Positions 16,909-25,357 of a stretch of 64,000 nucleotides of DNA are shown in pieces (the stretch's first letter is position 1; each line of letters begins with the position of its first letter). A program made the translations under genes and the position numbers. The notes below the pieces were generated by a model. That model had not been told where the DNA came from. It worked only from the letters and a program-made list of their open reading frames with translations, and did no database searches. This DNA comes from Mesorhizobium sp. ES1-1 (GTDB taxonomy: Bacteria; Pseudomonadota; Alphaproteobacteria; Rhizobiales; Rhizobiaceae), in NCBI RefSeq assembly GCF_020164785.1, contig NZ_JAIUGX010000002.1, forward strand, positions 62,001 through 126,000, read 5' to 3'.

Positions 16909-18077
16909 ACACGTCCTTCTCGCCCTGGCCGTCCTTCTCGCCGGAAGAGGGCGACCTCGTCCGCAACGTGCTTTTGTCCAACCGCGTCAACTACTGGACG
17001 GGCGATGAAGGCAGGTCGTTCGAGCGCGAATTCGCCGAATGGGTGGGAACGAGCCACGCCATCGCGCTCGCCAACGGCACGGTCGCCATGGATGTCGCCT
17101 GGATCGCGCTCGGCATCAAGCCGGGCGACGAGATCGTCGTCACGCCGCGCACCTTCCTCGCCTCGGCCTCGTCCATCGTCAACGCCGGCGCCATCCCCGT
17201 GTTCGCCGATGTCGATCCCGACAGCCAGAACATCACCGCCGAGACGGTCGCCCGCGTGCTGACGCCGAGGACGAAAGCCATTCTAGCTGTGCACCTTGCA
17301 GGCTGGCCTTGCGAGATGGACGGCCTGCGCGATCTGGCCACGGCGCGCGGCCTGTATCTGGTGGAGGATTGCGCGCAGGCGCATGGCGCGCGCTATCGCG
17401 GCAAGGCGGTCGGTGGCCTGGGTGACATCGCCGCCTGGTCCTTCTGCCAGGACAAGATCATGACTACGGCCGGCGAAGGCGGCATGGTCACGACAGACAA
17501 CAAGGACTGGTGGTCCCGTATGTGGTCCTACAAGGATCACGGCAAGGCATGGGAGGCGGTCTATGAGCGCCAGCACCCGCCGGGCTTCCGCTGGCTACAT
17601 GAAAGCTTCGGCACCAACTGGCGGCTGCCCGAAATCCAGTCCGCCGTCGGCCGGTTTCAGTTGCGCCGGATGGATGACTGGCATCGAACCAGGACGCACA
17701 ATGCCCAGGCCATCCTCGAGGCGGCTGGAAATTCAGCCGTTCTCCGCGTTCCCGACATGCCCGACCATATCGAGCACGCTTGGTACAAATGCTATCTGTT
17801 CGTCCGGCCGGAAGCCTTGAAGGCCGATTGGACGCGCGACAGGATGATCTCGGAAATCGTCGCTCGCGGGGTTCCCTGCTATTCCGGCTCCTGCTCGGAA
17901 GTCTATCTTGAAAAGGCATTCGACGGCACCGGCTGGCGGCCTGCCGAGCGCTTGCCGGTGGCGCGAGAACTGGGCGACACCAGCCTGATGTTCCTCGTCC
18001 ATCCGACTCTGACGGACGCAGAGATCGAAATGACACAAAGCGTCATCCGGGATGTATCTCGCCTGGCGCAGAGATAG
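16902..18077 (+). CDS. pglE: UDP-4-keto-sugar aminotransferase (PglE-like), DegT/DnrJ/EryC1 family
   Basis: This PLP-dependent aminotransferase of 391 residues has its Schiff-base lysine at K185 in WSFCQDKIMTTAGEGG and the cofactor aspartate at D156 in LVEDCAQAHGA. The QDK-TTAGEGG form differs from the SKPLGCYGDGG form at 9652 and belongs to the C4-aminotransferase branch (PglE, perosamine synthases). With PglF upstream in the pathway and PglD adjacent, it should make UDP-4-amino-4,6-dideoxy-GlcNAc. The GTG at 16902 overlaps the pglD end by seven bases and has AAGG about ten bases upstream; it is the only start giving a family-like N-terminus. Confidence 0.86.
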   Translation: MLNTSFSPWPSFSPEEGDLVRNVLLSNRVNYWTGDEGRSFEREFAEWVGTSHAIALANGTVAMDVAWIALGIKPGDEIVVTPRTFLASASSIVNAGAIPVFADVDPDSQNITAETVARVLTPRTKAILAVHLAGWPCEMDGLRDLATARGLYLVEDCAQAHGARYRGKAVGGLGDIAAWSFCQDKIMTTAGEGGMVTTDNKDWWSRMWSYKDHGKAWEAVYERQHPPGFRWLHESFGTNWRLPEIQSAVGRFQLRRMDDWHRTRTHNAQAILEAAGNSAVLRVPDMPDHIEHAWYKCYLFVRPEALKADWTRDRMISEIVARGVPCYSGSCSEVYLEKAFDGTGWRPAERLPVARELGDTSLMFLVHPTLTDAEIEMTQSVIRDVSRLAQR

Positions 18078-18082
18078 CCACG

Positions 18083-19999
18083 ATGGCTTTCGATCTTCAC
18101 CGCCTGCTCGACCTGCCGCACGACTTGGCGCACCGGCTGACGCGCGTCCAGAAGCGCTTCATCCTCGTGCCGGCGGACGCCATCCTGGTCGCTGCTTCGC
18201 TATGGGCGTCCGTCGCCATAAGGCTGGGAATGCTGTGGCCGGCAGAGGTCTGGCAGAACGGCTGGTGGCTGCTGGTGGTGATGCCACTCATCGCTGGCGT
18301 GGTGTTCTATTCGATCGGCCTCTACCGCTTCGTTCTGCGCACTATGGGGCGTCACGACGTCATTCGCATCGCGCGCGCGGGGGCGACCTTGGCGTTGGCG
18401 CTCGCAGCCATTGGCTATTTCAATGACAGCATGTTTCTGCCGCGCTCGACGCCGATCATTTTCGGCCTCGTGCTTATCGCCTCGATGATCACCTTGAGAG
18501 GGTCGCTCAGGAGTTATTATCATTGGCTGCAGGAACGCGGTTCCGAGAGGCGGCCCGTGCTGATCTACGGCGCGGGAGAAAGCGGGATCCAGCTGGTCGC
18601 GGCGCTGGATGCCGCCAAGCAGTTCACGCCCGTCGCCTTTATCGATGATGCGCCCGACCTTGTAGGTAGCCTGGTTTCAGGACGCCGTGTCCATCGCAGC
18701 GAGGATATCGACGCCTTGCTGGCGAGGTACGGCGTGGAAGACGTCCTGCTTGCCCTGCCGTCGATCTCGAGGCGCCGGCGCAAGGAGATCATCTACTTCC
18801 TCTCGCAACGCCCCGTGCGCGTCCAGACGATCCCCTCCATGGTCGAGCTCGTTTCCGGTGTCGAGACGATCGACAAGCTGCGCAGTGTCGGGGTCGAGGA
18901 ACTGCTCGGCCGTGACGCCGTCGACCCCGACGTCGACCTGTTTACCTCGGTGCGCGGCAAGGCTGTCTTGGTCACAGGCGCCGGCGGGTCGATCGGTTCC
19001 GAACTGTGCCGGCAGATCATCATGGCCAAGCCGAAATGCATCGTCCTGTTCGAGATCTCCGAATTTTCGCTTTATTCAATCGAGCAGGAACTGGCCAACA
19101 TGGCCGATCCGCACGATATCGCGGTCTATCCCGTCCTCGGTTCGGTCTGCGACGAGCGCCGGCTCGAGGAAACGGTAAGGCTGCACCGCATCGAGACGAT
19201 TTTCCACTCGGCCGCCTACAAGCACGTGCCCCTGGTGGAGGCCAACCCATTCGAGGGGATACGAAACAACACATTCGGCTCGGAATGCGTCGCCAAGGTC
19301 GCTTTGCGCTGTGGAATCGAGCGGGCTATCCTGATTTCAACGGACAAGGCCGTTCGCCCGACCAATGTCATGGGTGCCTCGAAAAGGCTCGCCGAATTGG
19401 TGTTCCAGCGCGCCCAGCTGGAGTCGTCCCGGACGATCTTCAGCATGGTGCGGTTCGGCAATGTCATGGGGTCTTCGGGTTCGGTCATCCCGCTGTTTCA
19501 AAAACAGATCGCAGCCGGCGGACCTGTCACCGTGACCCATCCGGAAGTCACCCGCTATTTCATGACCATCCCCGAAGCGGCCCAACTCGTGATTCAGGCG
19601 GGCAGCATGGGGCAGGGGGGCGACGTGTTCCTCCTCGACATGGGCGCGCCTGTGCCCATCCTGGACCTCGCCAAGCGCATGATCCGGCTTTCCGGGCTCG
19701 ACGTGAAAAGCCAGGACAATCCGCATGGTGACATCGAGATTGTCTTCAGCGGACTGAGGCCCGGTGAAAAGCTGTTCGAGGAGCTCCTCGTGGACGGACA
19801 TTCGTCCCCCACGGCCCATCCCAAGATCATGCGGTCGCTGGACACGGCCCGCCAGGAGACTGAGATCGATGCCGCTCTCGCGGCATTGAAGTCTGCTGTC
19901 GAGGCCTCCGACCTGCCGCTGGCCTATGAAACCCTCCAAAACCTGGTGGAAGGGTATGTGAGGAACTCGCCTGACAGTCATGCCAATGTCATGTCCTGA
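18083..19999 (+). CDS. pglF: UDP-GlcNAc 4,6-dehydratase (PglF/WbpM/CapD family), membrane-bound
   Basis: The 638-residue protein has four hydrophobic segments in residues 28-140, a first Rossmann-like domain (VLIYGAGESGIQL near 160), and the catalytic SDR domain with GAGGSIG at 299-305 and STDKAVRPTN at 419-428. The altered T-D-K triad is diagnostic of the long-chain 4,6-dehydratases. The reaction is UDP-GlcNAc to UDP-4-keto-6-deoxy-GlcNAc at the inner membrane. The product feeds pglE and pglD directly upstream, giving UDP-diNAcBac; without those two genes a WbpM-type role towards FucNAc or QuiNAc would be equally likely. It starts five bases after pglE. The length matches the family. Confidence 0.92.
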   Translation: MAFDLHRLLDLPHDLAHRLTRVQKRFILVPADAILVAASLWASVAIRLGMLWPAEVWQNGWWLLVVMPLIAGVVFYSIGLYRFVLRTMGRHDVIRIARAGATLALALAAIGYFNDSMFLPRSTPIIFGLVLIASMITLRGSLRSYYHWLQERGSERRPVLIYGAGESGIQLVAALDAAKQFTPVAFIDDAPDLVGSLVSGRRVHRSEDIDALLARYGVEDVLLALPSISRRRRKEIIYFLSQRPVRVQTIPSMVELVSGVETIDKLRSVGVEELLGRDAVDPDVDLFTSVRGKAVLVTGAGGSIGSELCRQIIMAKPKCIVLFEISEFSLYSIEQELANMADPHDIAVYPVLGSVCDERRLEETVRLHRIETIFHSAAYKHVPLVEANPFEGIRNNTFGSECVAKVALRCGIERAILISTDKAVRPTNVMGASKRLAELVFQRAQLESSRTIFSMVRFGNVMGSSGSVIPLFQKQIAAGGPVTVTHPEVTRYFMTIPEAAQLVIQAGSMGQGGDVFLLDMGAPVPILDLAKRMIRLSGLDVKSQDNPHGDIEIVFSGLRPGEKLFEELLVDGHSSPTAHPKIMRSLDTARQETEIDAALAALKSAVEASDLPLAYETLQNLVEGYVRNSPDSHANVMS

Positions 20000-20029
20000 C
20001 CGCATCGCTCCAACTGCCCGGAGGCGGTC

Positions 20030-20485
20030 TTGAAGCCCAGAAATCTGCTCCTGCTCGGCCTCGTCGCTTTGGCGTTCGCCGTGGCGTTTCTGTTCGTCAT
20101 CACATCGCAGCGCGGCAAGCCGCCGGTGGCCAAGCCGCCCGTCGCAGCGGCACCGATCGCGGGAACACTCACCTTCAAGACAATCGACGATCTGCGCGTG
20201 AATGGCCGTAAGATACTGCTCTGCGGGGCGGCCTTTACCAAGCCCGCTTCAATGCTCAGCATGGTGACCGCGTCCGCTCGTGCCGACTATAACGGGCTCG
20301 CGGTAACGTGTAAGCCGGTGGGAAGCGGGACGCCGTGTGACGGCAATGTCGCAGCCAGCTTTGCCGGGACCATGGTTGTCCAGTGCTTCACGGCGGATGG
20401 CGCGGATCTCGCCGCGCGATTGACGCAGGCTGGCCTGCTGTGCGGTCGCCCGTCGCAGGCAGGCACCACGTATAAGCCTTGTTGA
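20030..20485 (+). CDS. Membrane-anchored degenerate nuclease-fold (ExoI-like) protein
   Basis: This 151-residue protein has an N-terminal membrane anchor or uncleaved signal (residues 5-24), a Pro/Ala/Lys linker, and a small domain from about residue 45. The pattern LRVNGRKILLCGAA, VTCKP and ADLAARLTQAGLLCGRP follows the staphylococcal-nuclease fold as found in rhizobial ExoI-like proteins. However, the acidic and arginine residues needed for nuclease activity are not where expected, so it is probably catalytically dead. Four cysteines could form disulfides in the periplasm. The TTG at 20030 has a clear GGAGG five bases upstream. It follows pglF by 30 bases and is likely in the same transcript; its role in polymer production is unknown. 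Confidence 0.6.
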   Translation: MKPRNLLLLGLVALAFAVAFLFVITSQRGKPPVAKPPVAAAPIAGTLTFKTIDDLRVNGRKILLCGAAFTKPASMLSMVTASARADYNGLAVTCKPVGSGTPCDGNVAASFAGTMVVQCFTADGADLAARLTQAGLLCGRPSQAGTTYKPC

Positions 20486-20722
20486 AGTTGATCAGCGCTG
20501 CAGAATCTGCCGGATCGGGTGCGGCGTCACTGAAGCGTCGCTCAATCGTGGTAGAGACGTCCACGACATATTCGGAACATCTAAACCAGTGTGTCCAATT
20601 GCACACGCCGCTCATGAAACTTCTTCGCAGACGCGAAACAGCTTGGAAATTGCACCAAACCCTGATAGTGGATAGCCTCTCTAAAGGTCGGTCTGGGCGG
20701 GCGGACAAAGGATCTACAGAAG

Positions 20723-21202
20723 ATGAAGTCAACTCTAAAAGTCGCTTTGGTGGGCTTGGTCGCCTCTGTCGCGTTCGGCCCGGCGTCAGCTTTGGCTCAA
20801 GATGCGTGCAGCTGCTCAACGGCCTATATTGGCTCGGGCACTATTGGGTCGATCACGCATGTCAATGGCGATGCCATGGTGTCGCAAGCCGCCGGCTATG
20901 AATCCGCGAAGGCGGGTAATGTGCTTGATTTCGGCAGCCGCGTCGTGGCTGGCCCCAAAGGGTCCGCTTCGGTGCAGGTCGGCGGCTGCAATATAAGCGT
21001 TCCCGCGAATTCTACGCTGGATATTTCTCGGGTTGGCAACAAGATTTGTCTCAAGGTCCTGGGATCCGAGCAAACCGCGGCCCTTCCCGAGAATCGCTTG
21101 GCGCCTCGGTTCGGATTTCCTGAGCTGTTTTTCGCCGGAGCGCTTCTGACCACCGGCGTCGCTGCGGCGACACAGAACGACGACAATCCGGTCAGCCAGT
21201 AA
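20723..21202 (+). CDS. Secreted FecR-like domain protein, function unknown
   Basis: The product is 159 residues with a clear Sec signal peptide (positively charged start, hydrophobic core, likely cleavage after A25 in ALA-QD). The mature part contains GSITHVNGDAMVSQ, LDFGSRVVAGPKGSASVQVG and VPANSTLDISRVG, a FecR-like beta-rich pattern. Cysteines lie at the mature N-terminus (ACSCS) and in the domain. A hydrophobic stretch near residues 135-150 could be a C-terminal membrane segment. It is preceded by 237 bases in which I see no gene and no convincing promoter. Its place between the biosynthetic and export genes suggests an envelope accessory role, which is inference only. Confidence 0.65.
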   Translation: MKSTLKVALVGLVASVAFGPASALAQDACSCSTAYIGSGTIGSITHVNGDAMVSQAAGYESAKAGNVLDFGSRVVAGPKGSASVQVGGCNISVPANSTLDISRVGNKICLKVLGSEQTAALPENRLAPRFGFPELFFAGALLTTGVAAATQNDDNPVSQ

Positions 21203-21351
21203 TTCTTCGGAATTGCGCAGGTGCTGCGCGTATTGCCGGGAGCTTGTCCGTCCCCGAACTGTGAATGCGTCATCCGCCCCACGGCGAGTGGCGCGTTTAT
21301 ATTTTGTCTCTGCGACGTGGATCGATTACGCCCGCGCTGCAAGAAGCGTTG

Positions 21352-22161
21352 ATGATAGACCTACATTCCCATATCTTGCCCGGCCTGGATGACGGTTCGG
21401 CCGACTTGGCAGAGTCGCTGGAAATGGCAAGGCTGGCTGTTGCCGACGGGACAACCCACATGGCTTGTACCCCGCATATAGTGCCGGGTATGTATCTAAA
21501 TGAGACGGAAAATATTACCCGGTCCGTTCGCTCACTGGAGCGAGCCTTGCAGCGTGCCAATATACCGCTTGCGCTGTTCGTTGGCGCGGACGTGCACATT
21601 GCGCCTGATCTTCCCGAATTATTGGCGCTTGGAAAGGTGCCTACTCTGAACAGGTCGCGCTATTTTCTCTTCGAACCGCCTCATCATGTGCTACCGCCAA
21701 GGTTGGAAGAATTGGCCGTCCGCCTAATGAGTGCCGGGTTCGTGCCAATTCTGACACATCCAGAGCGCATGACTTGGGCCAGAACGAATTACGACGTTAT
21801 CGAGCGGTTAAACACAGCTGGTTGTATGATCCAAGTTACGGCCGATTCGATTATCGGTGCTTTCGGCCGTACGGCACTTTATTATTCCGAGAAGCTGATT
21901 GATGAAGGCAGGGTAGACATCATCGCGTCGGACACTCATGGGGCGGTGCGCCGACGCCCTGGACTATCGCAAGCGGTCGCCGCCGCCGTGAAACGTTGCG
22001 GAGAGGATGAGGTTTACAATATGGTGGTAAAGCGTCCTGGCGACATATTGGCCAATCGGCCGCTCGAGCCTGTTGGAAAAACGGCTGTGCCAAAGACAAG
22101 TGCGCGTCAAAGCGCCCGTTTCAGTAGTCTCGGTCGGTGGCTGAAAGGTGGTTCGGCATGA
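21352..22161 (+). CDS. PHP-type tyrosine-protein phosphatase (CpsB/YwqE family)
   Basis: This protein of 269 residues has the metal-binding motifs of the PHP family: DLHSHILPGLDDGS at residues 3-16, CTPHIVPG, GADVHIAPD, LTHPER and SDTHGAVRRRP. CpsB/YwqE members dephosphorylate the tyrosine cluster of bacterial tyrosine kinases that control polysaccharide chain length and export. The cognate kinase is encoded two genes downstream, at 22979. The ATG at 21352 is preferred because the catalytic HxH must lie next to the N-terminus; an upstream frame from 21265 adds 29 unconserved residues. The stop overlaps the next start (ATGA). Confidence 0.88.
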   Translation: MIDLHSHILPGLDDGSADLAESLEMARLAVADGTTHMACTPHIVPGMYLNETENITRSVRSLERALQRANIPLALFVGADVHIAPDLPELLALGKVPTLNRSRYFLFEPPHHVLPPRLEELAVRLMSAGFVPILTHPERMTWARTNYDVIERLNTAGCMIQVTADSIIGAFGRTALYYSEKLIDEGRVDIIASDTHGAVRRRPGLSQAVAAAVKRCGEDEVYNMVVKRPGDILANRPLEPVGKTAVPKTSARQSARFSSLGRWLKGGSA

Positions 22162-22937
22162 AGCTCGATCTGGGAAATTGCTGCGGTGCTCCTGTGACCG
22201 CGATGTTACTTTGCATGGCGATCTCGGGATGCAACAGCACGTCATCGACAGGGACATCGCCAACTGTTGACGCGCTGCAGCTGACGTCCTCGTCCACGTC
22301 GGCATCGCTCCCTGCCGGCGGCACCCTGAAGGTGGTAAAGGACCTTCCGGCTCCGCCCAATACCCAGGGCGGCAGCGAGCAGCCTTTGTCGCCCAATGAC
22401 GTCTTGGAGGTCAACGTATTTCAGGTCGACAATCTCAATAGGGTTGTCCAGGTTGACGCAAGCGGACAAGTGTCCCTTCCTCTGATCGGGACGATTGTCG
22501 CCGCAGGCAAGACCGTTCGGCAGCTCGAAAAGGAGGTCGAACAAGCTTACGGGGCAAAATACCTGCAGTCCCCAGACGTCACCATTTTCGTCAAGGAGTC
22601 GATCGGCCAACGCATTACGGTCGATGGTGAGGTTAACAAGGCCGGAATTTATCCGGTCGCCAGCAATTCATCTCTGATCGACGCTGTGGCGCTTGCCGGC
22701 GGCTTCAATACGATCGGTGACGCTGGAAAGGTCTTCGTCTACCGGAATATTGGTCAGGACACGTTGGTGGCAAACTACAATGTCGAAGCGATCCGCGCAG
22801 GAAAAATGCGCAATCCCCGCATCTATGGCGGCGACAAGGTGGTTGTATTCGCCTCGAAATCCAAGATCGCGATGAACAACCTTAAGGATGCCCTCGGGCT
22901 TGCCTCGAGCGCTGCTCGTATCGCTGTTATCCCTTAA
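22158..22937 (+). CDS. Wza/KpsD-type outer-membrane polysaccharide export lipoprotein
   Basis: The 259-residue protein carries a lipoprotein signal with a lipobox at AISGC (C25). The polysaccharide-export domain follows (LSPNDVLEVNVFQVDNLNRV, ASGQVSLPLIG, VRQLEKEVEQAY). One SLBB domain comes next (ITVDGEVNKAGIYPV, SLIDAVALAGGF). It should form the periplasmic and outer-membrane exit channel working with the kinase at 22979. It is shorter than E. coli Wza (about 380 residues), and I see no C-terminal amphipathic helix of the Wza type, as in many rhizobial OPX proteins. The start overlaps the upstream stop and has AAAGGTGG seven bases before it. Confidence 0.88.
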   Translation: MKLDLGNCCGAPVTAMLLCMAISGCNSTSSTGTSPTVDALQLTSSSTSASLPAGGTLKVVKDLPAPPNTQGGSEQPLSPNDVLEVNVFQVDNLNRVVQVDASGQVSLPLIGTIVAAGKTVRQLEKEVEQAYGAKYLQSPDVTIFVKESIGQRITVDGEVNKAGIYPVASNSSLIDAVALAGGFNTIGDAGKVFVYRNIGQDTLVANYNVEAIRAGKMRNPRIYGGDKVVVFASKSKIAMNNLKDALGLASSAARIAVIP

Positions 22938-22978
22938 GAATAACGAGTGAATAGAGTAAACTCGGGAAAAGTTATCGC

Positions 22979-25357
22979 ATGCTTGATCGCAACCGGCATC
23001 ACCAGATAGAAGGCCCGCGGAATGGAAGCGCCGTTTCTTCGGACCTTTATTATGACGGTGGCCAGAACTACAGCCCGTACGGCCGGGACGAACTCGACCA
23101 GGATCAAGGGTTCAATCCGCTCAAGCTGCTTTTCTATGTAGTTCAATATCGATGGCTCATTGTCATGATGGTTGCTGCCGGGCTTGTGGCCGGGGTTGTC
23201 GTTACGATGATGCAGACACCCAAGTATCAGGCGACCACGCAGCTCGAGGTCCTGGTCCCCTCCGCAAAGGTCTTTCAGGACATTGAGGTGGTCTCCGAGA
23301 ATAGTGACGTGCGGGCGTTTCTTACGGCTCGTGAAAAGTTGAAAAGCCGAGCGCTGGCTCAGCGCGTCGTGTTCCAGTTAGGCCTCAGTGAGAAACCGGA
23401 TTTTCTGTTTCCGAAACCCGATTTTTCGATAGGCAACATCTTCTACCGGGCATTCAGAATATCCAGAACGCCAACGGTCGAAGACAAAACTCCCGAGCAG
23501 CGCGAAGCCATTGCAATCAGTCGCGTCCTAAATGACCTGACGGTCAATCTGGTCACGAACACCAGCCTGCTCTCCATAACGTTTGTAGACCAGAAGCCAA
23601 AATATGCCAGCGACGTCGCCAATCAGGTCGCCCAGAGTTTTATTGATCAGCGCCTCGACCAGACTAGTGAAACCAGCGACCTTGCAAGACAATTTATTCA
23701 AGAGCAGGTCTTACAGGTCAAACAGAAGCTGCAGAAGTCCGAGGAGGAGCTGGTAGCCTATGCAAAAGACTCGGGTATCACGATCACTGGAGACGACAAG
23801 TCGCTCATCGGGTCGAACATCGAGGCTTTAAATACGGCCCTTGCAACGGCGATCCAGGATCGGCTCGACGCGGGACGTGCGGTCGATCAGATAGATAAGG
23901 GCCGAGGCGCCAGTCTCGGCCCGGTCCTCGAAAGCAAGGGCCTGCAGGACCTCAGCGCAAAACTGGCGGATCTTACCGGCCAATACCAGCAAAAGTTGGG
24001 AATATTGAAGCCGGGCTTCCCGGAGATGCAGCAGCTCCAGTCACAAATCAAGGAGCTGCAGCGGGTATACAATAACGGCGTACTTGCCATTACCGACTCG
24101 CTTAGGCTGAAGTACCAGGAGGCGCAAAATAAAGAGGCGGATTTGAAGGCAAAGCTTGCTGAGATGGAAAAGCAGCAGGCCATCTTCAACGACAAGAACA
24201 TCAAATATACGATCCTTAAGCGCGAGGTCGACTCCAACCGATCGCAATATGATAGTCTGATTGCCAAATTGAATGAGGTGGGTGTTAGCTCTGAACTAAA
24301 GACGCAGACAGCTGCCATTGTCGATTTCGCGACGCAGCCGACGGCTGCTTATTCGCCGCGATTGAGTATAAATCTTGCAATTGCGTTGTCCCTGTTTATC
24401 GCCCTTGCGGCAGCGATTGTTTATGTAATTGAGCTGCTAAATAATACCTTTACAAATCCTGAGCAGGTCGAAAAAGAGCTTGGGTTGGCGATACTGGGCA
24501 TTCTGCCTCACGTAGATGATCGAGAGCTGACTGCAAGTATCGCTGACCAGAAATCCGGCTTGTCTGAGTCGTATCGATCACTAAGGACCTCCCTTCAGTT
24601 TTCCGGGGCCGAAGGAGCTCCTCGAACGTTGCTCATCACGAGTTCCGAGCCTGCGGAAGGCAAGTCGACCACATCGTTCAAGCTTGGCCAGGACTTTGCG
24701 GCGCTGGGAGCGAGGGTCCTTATCGTGGACGGCGACCTTCGCAAGCCTAATCTTCATCGCTTGTTTGGCCTCGACAACACCATCGGCCTTAGCAACCTGC
24801 TCACGAACACCGTGAGGCGGGAGGATCTCGCTACCATCTTCAGGCCGACGAAATATCCCAACGTTACGGTACTGACATCAGGAACAATTCCGCCAAATCC
24901 GGCGGACCTCCTCTCTTCACCGAAAATGGCTTTAATCCTGACAAATCTCAGCAAACGTTTCGATCTCGTCGTGATCGATGCGCCGCCGATTGTAGGTCTG
25001 TCTGATGCTCCTATCCTTAGCCGATTGGCCGAAGGCACATTGATGGTGATCTCGACCAATCAGGTGACACGCAAGGCGGCCAAGACGGCCTTGAAGCGTC
25101 TTCGTGCCGCGGGTGCTAATGTGGTTGGAGCGGCAATGTCGAAGTTTGCGGTGAACAAGTTCGACTACAATTACGCTTATAAATATATGAACTATCAGTA
25201 CTATAGTTATGGAACGAACACCCCAAGGCTTGAGGGCAAGATCGATGATGGGGCAGGCCAGCCCGAGGTTGCAAGGAGTTCAGCGCTTAAGCGTTTGGTT
25301 CGTCGCATCCGTTTTGGTGTTGGTGGCTTCGTCCATCGGGCTAAGTCGGCTTCTTGA
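22979..25357 (+). CDS. Polysaccharide co-polymerase with BY-kinase domain (Wzc/ExoP-like)
   Basis: The product is 792 residues long. A Wzz-type periplasmic domain with coiled-coil regions lies between two membrane helices (about residues 58-78 and 461-488). The cytoplasmic bacterial tyrosine kinase domain has Walker A SSEPAEGKSTT (lysine near 562), Walker A' VLIVDGDLRKPN (near 580) and Walker B VVIDAPP (near 665). A C-terminal tyrosine cluster lies in about 728-746 (NYAYKYMNYQYYSYG). Together with the Wza-type lipoprotein and the PHP phosphatase it forms a phosphorylation-controlled export and chain-length complex. The last 37 codons are also read in another frame by the next gene. The start at 22979 has only a weak ribosome site. 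Confidence 0.93.
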   Translation: MLDRNRHHQIEGPRNGSAVSSDLYYDGGQNYSPYGRDELDQDQGFNPLKLLFYVVQYRWLIVMMVAAGLVAGVVVTMMQTPKYQATTQLEVLVPSAKVFQDIEVVSENSDVRAFLTAREKLKSRALAQRVVFQLGLSEKPDFLFPKPDFSIGNIFYRAFRISRTPTVEDKTPEQREAIAISRVLNDLTVNLVTNTSLLSITFVDQKPKYASDVANQVAQSFIDQRLDQTSETSDLARQFIQEQVLQVKQKLQKSEEELVAYAKDSGITITGDDKSLIGSNIEALNTALATAIQDRLDAGRAVDQIDKGRGASLGPVLESKGLQDLSAKLADLTGQYQQKLGILKPGFPEMQQLQSQIKELQRVYNNGVLAITDSLRLKYQEAQNKEADLKAKLAEMEKQQAIFNDKNIKYTILKREVDSNRSQYDSLIAKLNEVGVSSELKTQTAAIVDFATQPTAAYSPRLSINLAIALSLFIALAAAIVYVIELLNNTFTNPEQVEKELGLAILGILPHVDDRELTASIADQKSGLSESYRSLRTSLQFSGAEGAPRTLLITSSEPAEGKSTTSFKLGQDFAALGARVLIVDGDLRKPNLHRLFGLDNTIGLSNLLTNTVRREDLATIFRPTKYPNVTVLTSGTIPPNPADLLSSPKMALILTNLSKRFDLVVIDAPPIVGLSDAPILSRLAEGTLMVISTNQVTRKAAKTALKRLRAAGANVVGAAMSKFAVNKFDYNYAYKYMNYQYYSYGTNTPRLEGKIDDGAGQPEVARSSALKRLVRRIRFGVGGFVHRAKSAS

